Shown: positions 25,845 to 36,148 of the stretch, piece by piece
Position numbering within the stretch: the stretch's first letter is position 1
Layout of the letters: each line of letters begins with the position of its first letter
NCBI GenBank assembly: GCA_026004215.1
Contig: BPIR01000001.1
Coordinates: 1,268,566 to 1,332,565, forward strand
Length of the DNA: 64,000 nucleotides
DNA from: Candidatus Binatia bacterium
Lineage (GTDB): Bacteria; Desulfobacterota; Binatia; HRBIN30
Reading direction: 5' to 3'
Made by a program: the position numbers and the translations under genes
Notes under the pieces: generated by a model
Databases searched by the model: none
The model's input: only the letters and a program-made list of their open reading frames with translations
What the model was told of the DNA's origin: nothing

Positions 25845-27158
25845 ATGACGTTCGAGGAACGAAAGGCACGTGTGTGGGGCTTTGCCTCATTAGCCTTGGC
25901 GGTCATCGTACCCGCAACCGCCGGGGCGCAGGCTGCGGTCGACTCAGGGGATACGGCGTGGGTCCTCACCGCTTCAGCCCTCGTCCTCATGATGACTCTA
26001 CCCGGGCTCGCACTGTTCTACGGTGGCTTGGTGCGCGCGAAAAACGTCCTGAATGTATTGATGCAATGCTACATTGCCGCCGGGGTCGTCGGGCTCCTTT
26101 GGGTCCTGGTTGGCTACAGCCTAGCGTTCAGTGGTGGTAACTCGTTCATTGGCGACCTGGCCAAGGTGGGTCTGCATGGAGTAACCGTCGACTCGACAGT
26201 AGAAAATTTCGCAACGCCTCCCCGGCACATTCCCGAATACGTTTACGTGATGTTCCAGGCAATGTTTGCGGTAATCACGCCGGCACTCATTCTGGGGGCA
26301 ATCGCGGAACGCATGCGTTTCAGTGCATGGATGTTGTTCATCACCTTGTGGTTCCTGGTGGTGTACTGTCCCATTGCGCATATGGTGTGGAGCACGGAAG
26401 GTTGGATCTTCAAATCCGGCGCGATCGATTTTGCCGGGGGGCTCGTCGTTCACATGTCCAGCGGATTTTCCGCGCTGGCTGCGGCGATTGTTCTCGGCCC
26501 CCGCCGTGGGTATGGCCGTGAACCCCTACCCCCTCACAATTTGCCGCTGTGCCTTACGGGAGCGGGCCTGTTGTGGACCGGGTGGTTCGGGTTCAACGCG
26601 GGGAGCGCGCTCAGTGCCAGTGGCTTGGCGGCGCTCGCCTTTACCAACACCAACACAGCCACGGCGACGGCAGTCGTCGCATGGGTCATCTTGGAGTGGC
26701 TCCACCGAGGCAAGCCCACCGCTCTTGGGGCGGCCACGGCGGCGGTGGCCGGGCTCGTGGCCATTACGCCGGCGTGCGGCAACGTGAGCCCGTTAGGCGC
26801 TATCGGGGTCGGGCTCGGCGTTACCCTGATTTCTTATCTCGCGCTCACTTGGCTCAAGCCAACCTTGGGATACGACGACTCGCTCGATGTGTTTGGCGTT
26901 CACGCATTGGGTGGCGCTTGGGGGGCCTTGGCCTCGGGTATCTTTGCCACCACGTTGGGCAGTGGCATCGAAAGCAACTGGCAACAAATCGGCGTGCAAA
27001 TGCGGGGGATCGTTTTCGTGGCGGTGTTTGCTCCCGCCGTCACGCTAGTCTTACTTTGGATTACTCGTTTGATCCTCGGCTCGCTACGCGTCGCCGACGA
27101 AGAAGAGGTCGAAGGCCTCGATTTCTCCCAGCACGGAGAAAGTGCGTACACGGTTTAG
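25845..27158 (+). CDS. amtB: Ammonium transporter, Amt family
   Basis: An inner-membrane channel for ammonium/ammonia. The 437-residue protein begins with a signal peptide (VWGFASLALAVIVPATAGAQA), followed by eleven membrane helices. The twin-histidine pore residues are in FAGGLVVHMSSGFSAL and DVFGVHALGGAWGAL, and the phenylalanine-gate region includes PGLALFYGGLVRAKNVLN. The start is decided by GGAGA six bases upstream of the ATG at 25845, rather than the longer open frame. It is followed by its P-II regulator gene, the standard arrangement for gating under nitrogen excess. Confidence 0.96.
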   Translation: MTFEERKARVWGFASLALAVIVPATAGAQAAVDSGDTAWVLTASALVLMMTLPGLALFYGGLVRAKNVLNVLMQCYIAAGVVGLLWVLVGYSLAFSGGNSFIGDLAKVGLHGVTVDSTVENFATPPRHIPEYVYVMFQAMFAVITPALILGAIAERMRFSAWMLFITLWFLVVYCPIAHMVWSTEGWIFKSGAIDFAGGLVVHMSSGFSALAAAIVLGPRRGYGREPLPPHNLPLCLTGAGLLWTGWFGFNAGSALSASGLAALAFTNTNTATATAVVAWVILEWLHRGKPTALGAATAAVAGLVAITPACGNVSPLGAIGVGLGVTLISYLALTWLKPTLGYDDSLDVFGVHALGGAWGALASGIFATTLGSGIESNWQQIGVQMRGIVFVAVFAPAVTLVLLWITRLILGSLRVADEEEVEGLDFSQHGESAYTV

Positions 27159-27575
<417 letters not shown>

Positions 27576-27590
27576 AACGAGGGCTTACGT

Positions 27591-27610
27591 CCCGCCCCTC
27601 GGGCGGGTTT
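27591..27610 (+). terminator. Weak hairpin between glnB and glnA
   Basis: CCCGCCC, a CTC loop and GGGCGGG form a 7-bp GC stem followed by only three T residues. It may act as a partial terminator or RNA-processing/stability element that sets the ratio of glnB to glnA transcripts. Confidence 0.45.
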
Positions 27611-27644
27611 CAAATTCGTCAATGGAAGAGGAGGAAAGGCAGGC

Positions 27645-29057
27645 ATGACGCCGAAAGAGGTGATCAAGTTCGCGAAGGACAAGAAAGTTACGATGGTGGA
27701 CATCAAGTTCAATGACTTTCTGGGCATCTGGCAACACTTCACCATCCCAGTGTCCGAGCTCGATGAGAAGTTGTTCGAGGAAGGTTCCGGCTTCGATGGC
27801 TCGTCCATCCGCGGCTGGCAGCCCATTCACGCCAGCGACATGCTGGTCGTGCCAGACCCGACCACCGCGGTCATCGATCCGTTTTTCCAAGAGCCAACGC
27901 TTTCACTCATTGGCAACATTGTGGACCCACTGACGAAAGAGGAGTACTCCCGGGACCCGCGTAACATTGCCCGCAAGGCGGAAGCGTACCTCAAGTCCAC
28001 AGGAATCGGAGACGTTGCGTATTTTGGCCCCGAGCCGGAGTTTTTCATCTTCGACGATATTCGCTACGCGCAAGACCAACATTCGGGCTTTTATTTCCTC
28101 GACTCCATCGAGGGCCAATGGAACACCGGGCGGGACGAAAAACCGAACCTTGGGTACAAGCCACGCTACAAGGAGGGATACTTCCCTGCCCCTCCCACAG
28201 ACAGCCAGCAGGACATCCGCTCGGAAATGGTTCGGGTGATGGAACAGGTCGGTTTGCGAGTCGAAAAGCATCACCACGAGGTGGCTACGGCGGGGCAGGC
28301 AGAAATCGACCTGCGTTTCCTTCCGCTGGTGAAAATGGCCGATGCCCTGAACTGGTACAAATACATCGTCAAGAATGTTGCTCGGCGTCACGGGAAAACG
28401 GTCACCTTCATGCCCAAACCCATCTTCGGAGACAACGGTTCCGGCATGCACACACACCAGAGCATTTGGAAGGGCGAAACGCCGTTGTTCGCGGGCGACC
28501 GCTATGGCGGCCTCAGCGAGCTGGCCATGCACTACATCGGCGGCATTCTGAAACACGCCCCGGCTCTTGCGGCGTTCACCAATCCGACCACCAATAGTTA
28601 CCGGCGGCTGGTGCCTGGCTTCGAGGCCCCCGTGAACCTGGCGTACTCCAGCCGCAACCGTTCTGCGGCAGTTCGAATCCCGATGTACAGCCCGAGCCCC
28701 AAGGCAAAGCGCATCGAGGTGCGCTTCCCCGACCCGACCGCCAACGGCTACCTCGCCTTTGCGGCCATGCTCATGGCAGGTCTCGACGGCATCCAAAAGC
28801 GGCTTTCTCCGGGAGACCCGTTGGACAAAGACATTTATTCGCTGACTCCAGAAGAACTCAAAGATGTGCCGAGTATGCCGGCCAGTCTCGAAGAAGCCCT
28901 CGAAAACCTGAAGAAGGACCACGAGTTCCTGCTCCAAGGCGACGTCTTTACGGAGGACGTGATTGAAACCTGGATCGAGTACAAGATGGCCAACGAGGTC
29001 AACGCCATGCGCTTGCGACCTCACCCTTGGGAATTCGCTCTGTACTTCGACTCGTGA
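27645..29057 (+). CDS. glnA: Glutamine synthetase, type I
   Basis: Makes glutamine from glutamate, ammonia and ATP. The 470-residue GSI protein has the beta-grasp N-terminus with [14 protein letters not shown] and [13 protein letters not shown]. The catalytic sequences are [39 protein letters not shown] and NRSAAVRIP. The adenylylation site is visible as [12 protein letters not shown], with the Tyr at the position of E. coli Tyr397. This indicates GlnE-type control together with the P-II protein encoded just upstream. GAGGAGGAAAGG precedes the ATG. A strong terminator follows. Confidence 0.98.
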   Translation: MTPKEVIKFAKDKKVTMVDIKFNDFLGIWQHFTIPVSELDEKLFEEGSGFDGSSIRGWQPIHASDMLVVPDPTTAVIDPFFQEPTLSLIGNIVDPLTKEEYSRDPRNIARKAEAYLKSTGIGDVAYFGPEPEFFIFDDIRYAQDQHSGFYFLDSIEGQWNTGRDEKPNLGYKPRYKEGYFPAPPTDSQQDIRSEMVRVMEQVGLRVEKHHHEVATAGQAEIDLRFLPLVKMADALNWYKYIVKNVARRHGKTVTFMPKPIFGDNGSGMHTHQSIWKGETPLFAGDRYGGLSELAMHYIGGILKHAPALAAFTNPTTNSYRRLVPGFEAPVNLAYSSRNRSAAVRIPMYSPSPKAKRIEVRFPDPTANGYLAFAAMLMAGLDGIQKRLSPGDPLDKDIYSLTPEELKDVPSMPASLEEALENLKKDHEFLLQGDVFTEDVIETWIEYKMANEVNAMRLRPHPWEFALYFDS

Positions 29058-29076
29058 GAGATTCCATCGGAAAGTC

Positions 29077-29112
29077 AAAAGGGGCGGGAGCCGAGCTCCC
29101 GCCCCTTTTTTT
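29077..29112 (+). terminator. Rho-independent terminator after glnA
   Basis: An 11-bp perfect stem (GGGGCGGGAGC at 29081-29091, loop CGA, complement at 29095-29105) is flanked by AAAA and followed by seven T residues. The A and T flanks make it usable in both directions, so it can also serve the convergent aldehyde dehydrogenase gene. Confidence 0.93.
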
Positions 29113-29129
29113 CTGCCTCGGGGTCGCGC

Positions 29130-30566
29130 TCAGCGCCCGAAGCGTAAAAGCCAATCGACCATCTTCCGGTGGAACTTACGATAGGGCGGATACATCAAAC
29201 GCAAAAGCGAGAAGCGCGGGGCGTGAAAAACGGGCCGTAGCTTGCTGAACTCGAGGAAGCCCTCGTAAGCATGATATTGCCCCATGCCGCTCGCACCGAT
29301 ACCGCCAAATGGCAAATCGTGCTGTGCCACGTGCAAGATAACGTGGTTGATGGTAACGCCGCCCGATAACGTCCGGTAAAGAACCCTTTCCTGCTTCGCT
29401 CGGTCGTTCGTGAAAATGTATAGGCCCAACGGCCGGTCGCGCTCGTTGATGTAAGCAATGACCTCGTCCAAATCCTGGTAGGTTTTTACCGGAAACAGCG
29501 GACCGAAGATCTCTTGCTGCATGATGATCATGTCGTCGGTGGGATCGAGGACGAGCGTAGGCGGTATCTTTCGCAACACGTCATTGTAACTTGCCTGCGG
29601 AACGAGGGGCACAATTTTCGCCCCTTTCCGTTCAGCGTCCTCCAATGTGGCCCGCAAGCGGCGGTACGAACGATCGTCGATAATCGAGGTATACGACTCG
29701 TCGTTCGGATCCGGATAGCGCACGCTCATGATCCGCTTGGCCACTTCTACAAAGCGATCTCTTTGCGGCGCAGGCACGAACAAGTAGTCCGGGGCCAAAC
29801 ACGTTTGGCCCGCATTGATGTACTTCCCGTAAAGGATCCGCTCCGCCGCCTCCTCCAAGTCGAAATCGTCGCATATAATGGTCGGTGACTTACCGCCGAG
29901 CTCTAACGTCACCGGAGTCAGATGTTCGGCTGCCGTGCGCATGACGGTTTTGCCTGCGTCCGCAGAGCCCGTGAAAATCAAATGGTCGAAGGGCAGCGTT
30001 GTAAATTCTTGCGGCCGCACCCCAGGTAGGATCGCCACTGTGTCCTCCGGGAACACCGACCGGAACTTCTCTGCCAACAGGCGGCACACCGTCTGGGAAT
30101 TGCTGGCCATTTTGATCATGGCACGGTTACCAGCCGCCAGCACACTCGTCAGCGGGCTGATGGTAAGGAACACGGGATAGTTCCAGGGCGAAATGATCCC
30201 AACCACTCCTTTGGGCTGGGGCAGGACCCAGTTTTTCCCCGGGAAAAACATGGGCGATACTTTGCGCCGCTGCGGCCGCATCCATTTCTTCAGCATCTTG
30301 CGCGTGTAGCGGAGCCCATCTACGCAGCCAAAGATCTCCAACGTCTTGGTCTCTTCCGCACAACGATGACCAAAATCGCGCCGCACCGCCTCGCAAATTG
30401 CGTCCGCGTGCTCCAGCAAGATCCGTTCGAGCTTGCGCAGGTTCTCGATCCGCTCCTCGAGGCTCGGATACGGTTGCCGCAAAAAGGCCTCACGTTGAGC
30501 AAGGAAAATCCGCTGGGCTTCGTTTTCGACGACTTCGAGCTTCCTGAGTTGCGCTGTCTGTGCCAT
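29130..30566 (-). CDS. Aldehyde dehydrogenase, coniferyl-aldehyde-dehydrogenase-like
   Basis: Oxidises an aldehyde to the acid with NAD(P). The 478-residue protein has the ALDH catalytic Cys in INAGQTCLAPDY and the general base Glu in VTLELGGKSP. The cofactor loop is FTGSADAGKTVMRTAAEH, and GVVGIISPWNYPVFLTISPL is typical of class-3/coniferyl aldehyde dehydrogenases. The C-terminus (PPYRKFHRKMVDWLLRFG) is hydrophobic and basic, as in membrane-associated class-3 enzymes. The ATG at 30566 is chosen for AGGAGG seven bases upstream. Natural substrate is not evident from context; fatty or aromatic aldehydes are plausible. Confidence 0.88.
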   Translation of the reverse strand: MAQTAQLRKLEVVENEAQRIFLAQREAFLRQPYPSLEERIENLRKLERILLEHADAICEAVRRDFGHRCAEETKTLEIFGCVDGLRYTRKMLKKWMRPQRRKVSPMFFPGKNWVLPQPKGVVGIISPWNYPVFLTISPLTSVLAAGNRAMIKMASNSQTVCRLLAEKFRSVFPEDTVAILPGVRPQEFTTLPFDHLIFTGSADAGKTVMRTAAEHLTPVTLELGGKSPTIICDDFDLEEAAERILYGKYINAGQTCLAPDYLFVPAPQRDRFVEVAKRIMSVRYPDPNDESYTSIIDDRSYRRLRATLEDAERKGAKIVPLVPQASYNDVLRKIPPTLVLDPTDDMIIMQQEIFGPLFPVKTYQDLDEVIAYINERDRPLGLYIFTNDRAKQERVLYRTLSGGVTINHVILHVAQHDLPFGGIGASGMGQYHAYEGFLEFSKLRPVFHAPRFSLLRLMYPPYRKFHRKMVDWLLRFGR

Positions 30567-30751
30567 CAGGGTCCTCCTCGACCGGCTACGCTCCTGGTCG
30601 GGTGCCGGCTCTTCATTGGCCATGCATTGCACTCGTTCCGTGCAGACTCAAGCGTACCTCCGGCACTCCCCCAAGATCGCGACCCTGCCCTGCAGGGAGA
30701 CATGGGGAGCCTGTGGATCGAACGGAGGCCGCACCCGGGTCGCGGTCTCTC

Positions 30752-31255
30752 TCAAGATGCCTGCTTTTCTCGTGCCGCCGCTGTGCTGCCAGTGCGAAGC
30801 GACTGCCACACCAGCAGCGCTACGCCGATCGAGATGAACGAGTCGGCCACATTGAATGCGGGCCAGTAATATTCGCGCCAGTGGATGGAGATAAAGTCAG
30901 TCACCGCGCCTTCGCGCGCTCGGTCGATCAGGTTCCCTATGGCTCCGCCCAAAATGCTCCCCACGGCAAACAGCGCACCCGTCTCCTCCCGTCTGGTGCG
31001 CCGCACAACTTGCCACAATAGGACGATGGCAAGCACGGAAGCGAAGATAAAAAATGGCCATCGCCAGCTTTCGTCGGCCCGTGCCAGAAATCCGAAGGCT
31101 CCACCGGTATTTTTCACGTGGGTGATTTCGGCAATCCCAGGAATGATCTCGACCGTGGCGAACAAAGGGAGCCACGCAATCACGAGCCATTTCGTGATTT
31201 GGTCCGCAACAACAATCAGGCTCGCCAGCCCCAAAACGATCGAATACTTACTCAC
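30752..31255 (-). CDS. lspA: Lipoprotein signal peptidase (signal peptidase II)
   Basis: Cleaves the signal peptide of prolipoproteins in the inner membrane. The 167-residue protein has four membrane helices. The catalytic aspartates are in GGAIGNLIDRAREG and FNVADSFISIG. The conserved asparagine block is HVKNTGGAFGF, where the family usually has NxGAAFG. The GTG start is inferred from its 8-base overlap with the ileS stop; the open frame upstream lies inside ileS and is not used. The ileS-lspA order is common in proteobacteria. Confidence 0.95.
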   Translation of the reverse strand: MSKYSIVLGLASLIVVADQITKWLVIAWLPLFATVEIIPGIAEITHVKNTGGAFGFLARADESWRWPFFIFASVLAIVLLWQVVRRTRREETGALFAVGSILGGAIGNLIDRAREGAVTDFISIHWREYYWPAFNVADSFISIGVALLVWQSLRTGSTAAAREKQAS

Positions 31256-34061
31256 GAGCAAGCGCCTCGACCACTTCGACACAGCGGCGGCACAAGCCGG
31301 GATGTGCCCGGCTTTGCCCCACCGATTCGCTGTAATTCCAACAACGCTGGCACTTTTCCCCGCGTGCTCGCTCCACAGCCACCCGTACATCCGGCAGCAC
31401 TGGGCTAGCGGTCGGGGCCGGCAGGGACTCATCCCACTCCACTTGCGACACGATGAAGACCGCCGGCAGTTCCGGCAAATACTCGCGCAGCAAATCGCCG
31501 ACGGGGCCACTGGCGTACAAAAGCACGCGCGCATCCAAGGAGTGGCCAATGCGATCCGCTCGGCGTGCCTCTTCCAGAGCCTTGGTCACAGCCGCGCGCA
31601 CCTCGAACAGTTTTTCCCAGCGCGCAAATAACTTCTCGTCTCGCGGCAGATCATCGCGGAACTGGAGAAAGAACACGCTGTCGGCCGGCTTGCCGGGTAC
31701 GTAGCCAAGAACCTCTTCCGCAGTGAACGACAGAATCGGCGCCATCAGGCGCACCAGCGTGTCCAACAGATCGAACAGCACAGTTTGCGCGGCACGGCGG
31801 GCGCGAGAATTGGGCGCGGCCGTGTACAACCGGTCCTTGACGATGTCCAAGTACAACGCGCTCAAATCCACCGCACAAAAATTCACTAACTGGTGCACGA
31901 CCAGATGAAAATGGAACTGCTCGTAGGCACGACGAACACGCTGATCGAACTCGGCCGCGCGATGGAGAATCCAACGGTCGATTTCCGGGAGGTCTGCCGT
32001 GGCCACTCTGTGGCGGGACACATCGAAGTCGTAGAGGTTTCCCAGCAAAAAGCGGCACGTGTTCCGAATTTTCCGATACGACTCCAGCAGCGGCCCAATG
32101 AGCGATTTGGAGAACGAAACGTCGGCGGTGTAATCCACCGAGGCAAAGAGCAAGCGCAACACTTCGGCCCCGTGCTGCCGAATGATCTCTTCGGGCGCAA
32201 TGACGTTTCCGAGTGACTTCGACATTTTCTTTGCCGCCTCGTCGAGAATCAACCCGTGCGTGAGGACCGACCGGTACGGGGCTGCATCCCGAGTGGCCAC
32301 GGAGGTCAGCAACGACACCTGGAACCAGCCTCGGTGTTGATCCACCGCTTCCACATACAAATCCGCCGGCCACTGGAGTTCCGGCCGCTGTTCCAAAACG
32401 GCCACGTGCGAACAACCGGCATCGAACCAAACGTCGAGGATGTTGTTGTCCTTCTCGAAGTCGGCACTGCCACACGCACACCGCGTTCCCGCAGGCAGCA
32501 GATCGCTTGGCGGCAGCTCGTACCACGCGTCCGACCCGCGCTCCGCAAACACGCGCTCCACCTGCCGAATCACCGCGGGGTCAAAAAGGTACTGGTTGCA
32601 CCGAAGGCAACGGAATGCCGGGATGGGCACGCCCCAAGCGCGCTGGCGCGACAAGCACCAGTCTGGGCGATGCTGGACCATGTTGTAAATCCGATCGTGC
32701 CCCCATGAAGGGATCCAAGTCACACGATCGATTTCCTCCAAGGCCCGCTCCCGCAGCGCTGCATGATCCACTTTGAAAAACCACTGTTCGGTGGCCCGGA
32801 AAATCAACGGCTGCTTGCAGCGCCAACAATGGGGATATGAATGCCGCAGCCGCTCGACCCGAAGCAGGTGCCCCCTTTCCTCGAGCAGGCTCACGATCCT
32901 CTCGTTGGCGTCGAAAACGGGCTGCCCGGCAAAGGGCCCCGCCTCCTGCGTGAAGCGCCCTGTTCCATCTACAGGGGTGAGCACAGGCAAGCCGTATTTC
33001 TGGCCCACCGCGAAGTCTTCGTAGCCGTGCCCTGGGGCCGTATGAACGCAACCGGTACCGACATCGGCGGTCACGTGCGACTCGAAAATCAACTTCGCTG
33101 CCCGGTCGAAAAAAGGGTGCTGAAAAACGTCGCGGCCATCGAGGGGGCGCAGATCCACAGGGATCCGCGCCCTAGCCGTGCGCCCGATCGCTGCAAGAAA
33201 GGCGTCCGCCAGGCGCTCGGCCACAATGTACAGTGCACCATCCACATCGAGTGCAACGTAGTCCAAATGCGGGTTGAGGCAAACGGCAAGGTTGGCCGGT
33301 AAGGTCCAAGGCGTCGTGGTCCAAATTACAACTGACAGTTGCCGTGCACGCTCCCGCAGAAGAGGCCGATCCTCAGGGCGCGTGGCGATCTCTTGGGCCT
33401 CCTCGCCCGAACCAACGAACGGGAACCGCACGTAAATCGAAGGCGACACGTGCTCCGCGTACTCGACCTCCGCCTCAGCGAGGGCCGTGCCGCAAACCGT
33501 GCACCAATGAACGGGGCGTAGCCCTCGGTAAACAAATCCCCGCTCGACGAGCTCGCGAAACACCCGGACGATTTGTGCCTCGTATTCCGGCGACATGGTT
33601 AGATATGGTCGCTCCCAGTCGCCAAGTACACCGAGCCGTTTGAATTCGGCGCGCTGGATCTGGATGTATTTTTCCGCGTACGCGCGACAGCGCTGACGAA
33701 TTTCCAGTTGGCTCATTTGTCGCGCCTTCGCCCCAAGCTCGCGCACCACTTGGTGCTCGATGGGCATCCCATGACAGTCCCAACCCGGAACAAAGGGCAC
33801 GCGATAGCCCGCGAGCAACTTGGACTTGAGCACCATGTCCTTGATGATCTTGTTCAAGGCCGTGCCCAGATGAACGTGCCCATTGGCATAGGGAGGCCCA
33901 TCGTGGAGAACGTACACCGGCCGGTCTTGTGTCGCCTCTAGGAGGCGGTCGTACAGCCGCTCGTTCTCCCACCGCTCCACCCACGCGGGCTCGCGCTCGG
34001 GCAGATTCGCCCGCATAGGAAAGTCCGTCTTGGGCAAATTCAGGGTTTGCTTGTAATCCAT
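31248..34061 (-). CDS. ileS: Isoleucine--tRNA ligase
   Basis: Charges tRNA-Ile. The 937-residue class I synthetase has the HIGH-type motif as GHVHLGTALNK and KMSKS as KKMSKSLGNVI. The editing (CP1) domain is in between, with DVGTGCVHTAPGHGYEDF. A C-terminal zinc finger is visible as KCQRCWNY followed by CRRC. Together these define the bacterial-type IleRS with zinc tail. It begins with MDYKQTLNLPKTDFPMRANLP, typical of the family. It overlaps lspA by 8 bases. No T-box leader is seen upstream. Confidence 0.97.
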   Translation of the reverse strand: MDYKQTLNLPKTDFPMRANLPEREPAWVERWENERLYDRLLEATQDRPVYVLHDGPPYANGHVHLGTALNKIIKDMVLKSKLLAGYRVPFVPGWDCHGMPIEHQVVRELGAKARQMSQLEIRQRCRAYAEKYIQIQRAEFKRLGVLGDWERPYLTMSPEYEAQIVRVFRELVERGFVYRGLRPVHWCTVCGTALAEAEVEYAEHVSPSIYVRFPFVGSGEEAQEIATRPEDRPLLRERARQLSVVIWTTTPWTLPANLAVCLNPHLDYVALDVDGALYIVAERLADAFLAAIGRTARARIPVDLRPLDGRDVFQHPFFDRAAKLIFESHVTADVGTGCVHTAPGHGYEDFAVGQKYGLPVLTPVDGTGRFTQEAGPFAGQPVFDANERIVSLLEERGHLLRVERLRHSYPHCWRCKQPLIFRATEQWFFKVDHAALRERALEEIDRVTWIPSWGHDRIYNMVQHRPDWCLSRQRAWGVPIPAFRCLRCNQYLFDPAVIRQVERVFAERGSDAWYELPPSDLLPAGTRCACGSADFEKDNNILDVWFDAGCSHVAVLEQRPELQWPADLYVEAVDQHRGWFQVSLLTSVATRDAAPYRSVLTHGLILDEAAKKMSKSLGNVIAPEEIIRQHGAEVLRLLFASVDYTADVSFSKSLIGPLLESYRKIRNTCRFLLGNLYDFDVSRHRVATADLPEIDRWILHRAAEFDQRVRRAYEQFHFHLVVHQLVNFCAVDLSALYLDIVKDRLYTAAPNSRARRAAQTVLFDLLDTLVRLMAPILSFTAEEVLGYVPGKPADSVFFLQFRDDLPRDEKLFARWEKLFEVRAAVTKALEEARRADRIGHSLDARVLLYASGPVGDLLREYLPELPAVFIVSQVEWDESLPAPTASPVLPDVRVAVERARGEKCQRCWNYSESVGQSRAHPGLCRRCVEVVEALARE

Positions 34062-34240
34062 CCCAGCCTCGCAGCGTCAACGACCGGGCCCAAAAACCCG
34101 AAGCGCCGCTTGTAGCAGGCAACCGCGGAAGATTTCAAACAACCATCGATGGCCCCATCCCACCCGTTTTTTTTCTCGAAATCGGGCACCTTCCGTGTGA
34201 GTAAGCCAGCGCTGCACTCGCCTCGGTCCTCCGCTCACTT

Positions 34241-35350
34241 GTGTGCGCGCGTTCCTTGCTGGTACTAGCGGTTACCGTGAACCCACACCGTTATGCAGCT
34301 TTGACCGAGGCGCTTCGTTCGGCATTTGGCAGCCAAACGCAGATCTCCAGCATAAAACCGCTTGCCGGCGACGCCTCGACCCGCAGCTACGAACGACTTT
34401 GGCTTTTCGGACCAAATGCCCCAAGCACCGCGGTGGTGATGTGGCTAGCCGATCGAGGCGTGTCGATCTCCTCGGATGAACTGGCTGTATTGCCCGAGAC
34501 GCTGGCAGAGCTCCCTTACGTGAACGTTTACCGCTTTCTGAGGCGTATCGGGGTGGACGTTCCCGAACTGTATGCCGATCGTGCGGCAGAGGGGTTTTTG
34601 CTCCTCGAAGACATTGGCGATGTTTGTTTGTGGGACGCCGTCTCGGCCGCACGTGACGAGCAGCATGCGCTCGGTCTCTTTCGCGCGGCAATTGACCAAC
34701 TCGTGCGCATGCAACTGCACGGTACGGCGGCACCCTCGTCGGAGTGCATTGCGTTTCAACAGTCATTCGATGCGCGGCTGTATCTTTGGGAATGCCATCA
34801 CTTTCTGGAATGGGGGCTCGAGCGCCGCCTCGGCAAACACTTGCCGCCCAGTGAGTGCCACGCGCTGGAGGAAGAGTTCCAAACCCTCGCGAAGCGGCTC
34901 GACAGCGAGCCACGTTTTCTGGCCCACCGTGACTTCCACGCCTGGAACTTGTTCGTGCAAGGAGAGCGCCGCCTGCGGGTCATCGATTTCCAAGATGCAT
35001 TGCTGGCCACCCCGGCGTACGACCTGGCCACGTTGCTCGGCGACCGCGACACTCCGACGGTTGTCCACCCGGAACGCGAGCAGGAACTTTTACGCTACTT
35101 TATCCAACGGTGGGAGATTGAGGGCGGCCCGCCGATAGACCACCGCCAGTTCACCGAAACTTACTTTTTATGTGCCCTGCAGAAAGCCCTAAAGGTCGTG
35201 GGGCGGTTCCATTACCTGGCCTTAGCCAAACAAAAGCCCCACTATCTTCGATTCATTCCCGGCACGCTGCGGCAAATCCGTCGGTTGCTTCCTCGTTATC
35301 GGGAGTTTCCCACCCTCGCGGCAACTATCGATCGCTATTTCGCCGACTAA
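34241..35350 (+). CDS. amgK: Anomeric sugar kinase AmgK (APH-fold, N-acetylmuramate/GlcNAc)
   Basis: A 369-residue aminoglycoside-phosphotransferase-fold kinase. It has ISSIKPLAGDASTRSYERLWL at the front and the catalytic Brenner loop FLAHRDFHAWNLFV with LRVIDFQDALLATPAYDLATLL. AmgK phosphorylates the anomeric carbon of MurNAc recovered from the cell wall. The gene lies 3 bases upstream of the MurU-type nucleotidyltransferase, which makes this function likely. The start is uncertain: GTG 34241 is used, and GTG 34277 (VNPHRYAALTEAL) is possible. Confidence 0.85.
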   Translation: MCARSLLVLAVTVNPHRYAALTEALRSAFGSQTQISSIKPLAGDASTRSYERLWLFGPNAPSTAVVMWLADRGVSISSDELAVLPETLAELPYVNVYRFLRRIGVDVPELYADRAAEGFLLLEDIGDVCLWDAVSAARDEQHALGLFRAAIDQLVRMQLHGTAAPSSECIAFQQSFDARLYLWECHHFLEWGLERRLGKHLPPSECHALEEEFQTLAKRLDSEPRFLAHRDFHAWNLFVQGERRLRVIDFQDALLATPAYDLATLLGDRDTPTVVHPEREQELLRYFIQRWEIEGGPPIDHRQFTETYFLCALQKALKVVGRFHYLALAKQKPHYLRFIPGTLRQIRRLLPRYREFPTLAATIDRYFAD

Positions 35351-35353
35351 GTT

Positions 35354-36088
35354 ATGCGCGCGATGATCCTAGCGGCTGGGCTAGGAACCAGACTTCGGCC
35401 ACTGACCGAACACGTGCCCAAACCACTCATCGAGGTGGCAGGTCGGCCCATGATTGCCTACCCGCTAGAGCTCGCGGCCGCAGCGGGGATCCAGGAAGTT
35501 GTCATCAACCTGCACCACCTCGGGGATCAGATCCAGCAGGCACTTGGATCGGGGGACGCTTACGGAGTTCGCATCGTTTATTCGTTCGAGCCAGAGCTGC
35601 TCGACACCGGTGGCGGCATCGCTGCTGCTCGCCCTTACCTTGCGGGTCAGCCATTTGTCGTCCTCAATGCTGATGTGTACTTGGAGGGCGACCTTCGTGA
35701 ACTCATTGCGTTCCATGAGCGCAGAAACGCCTTGATCTCGCTGTGGATCCGGCCCGATCCGCTGGGAACACGCAAGGATGACGTTCGCGTCGACCAACTG
35801 GGTCGAATCCATGGTATCCTGGGACATACCTCTTCCCCTCAGTTCGCCAGCCGGCTTCCCCGGTATTTTTATGCCAGTGTGATGGTTTGCAGCCCGAAGA
35901 TTTTCGACTTTTTACCCCCAGGAGCCTACAGCATTACGCGCGATGTCTTGCCCCGCCTGCTGCTAGCCGGGGAGCCTGTGTTCGGCCTCGAACACCGCGG
36001 ATATTGGCGAGTTCTCGATACTCATAATGACCTAGCCCTCGGCCGCCGCGAAATCGCCGCTCGAAGAGCCGCAGCCGGTATGCCTTGA
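35354..36088 (+). CDS. murU: N-acetylmuramate-1-phosphate uridylyltransferase MurU
   Basis: Forms UDP-MurNAc from MurNAc 1-phosphate and UTP, bypassing the fosfomycin-sensitive MurA step. The 244-residue nucleotidyltransferase has the signature MILAAGLGTRLRPLT, then PKPLIEVAGRPMIAY, LLDTGGGIAAARPYL and FVVLNADVYLEGDL. The paired amgK immediately upstream supports the MurU assignment over a generic sugar-1-phosphate nucleotidyltransferase. The C-terminal part (EHRGYWRVLDTHNDLALGRREI) is like MurU proteins of pseudomonads. Confidence 0.87.
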   Translation: MRAMILAAGLGTRLRPLTEHVPKPLIEVAGRPMIAYPLELAAAAGIQEVVINLHHLGDQIQQALGSGDAYGVRIVYSFEPELLDTGGGIAAARPYLAGQPFVVLNADVYLEGDLRELIAFHERRNALISLWIRPDPLGTRKDDVRVDQLGRIHGILGHTSSPQFASRLPRYFYASVMVCSPKIFDFLPPGAYSITRDVLPRLLLAGEPVFGLEHRGYWRVLDTHNDLALGRREIAARRAAAGMP

Positions 36089-36148
36089 CACGAGGGCGGA
36101 CTAGGCCGAACTTTTGCATTGCTGTTGTTTCCGCAACAGCGACAGTCC

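Noticed and set aside
31256..31549. N-terminal extension of lspA in the same open frame
   Set aside because: It lies wholly inside ileS, has no LspA-like sequence, and the GTG at 31255 gives the normal family length.
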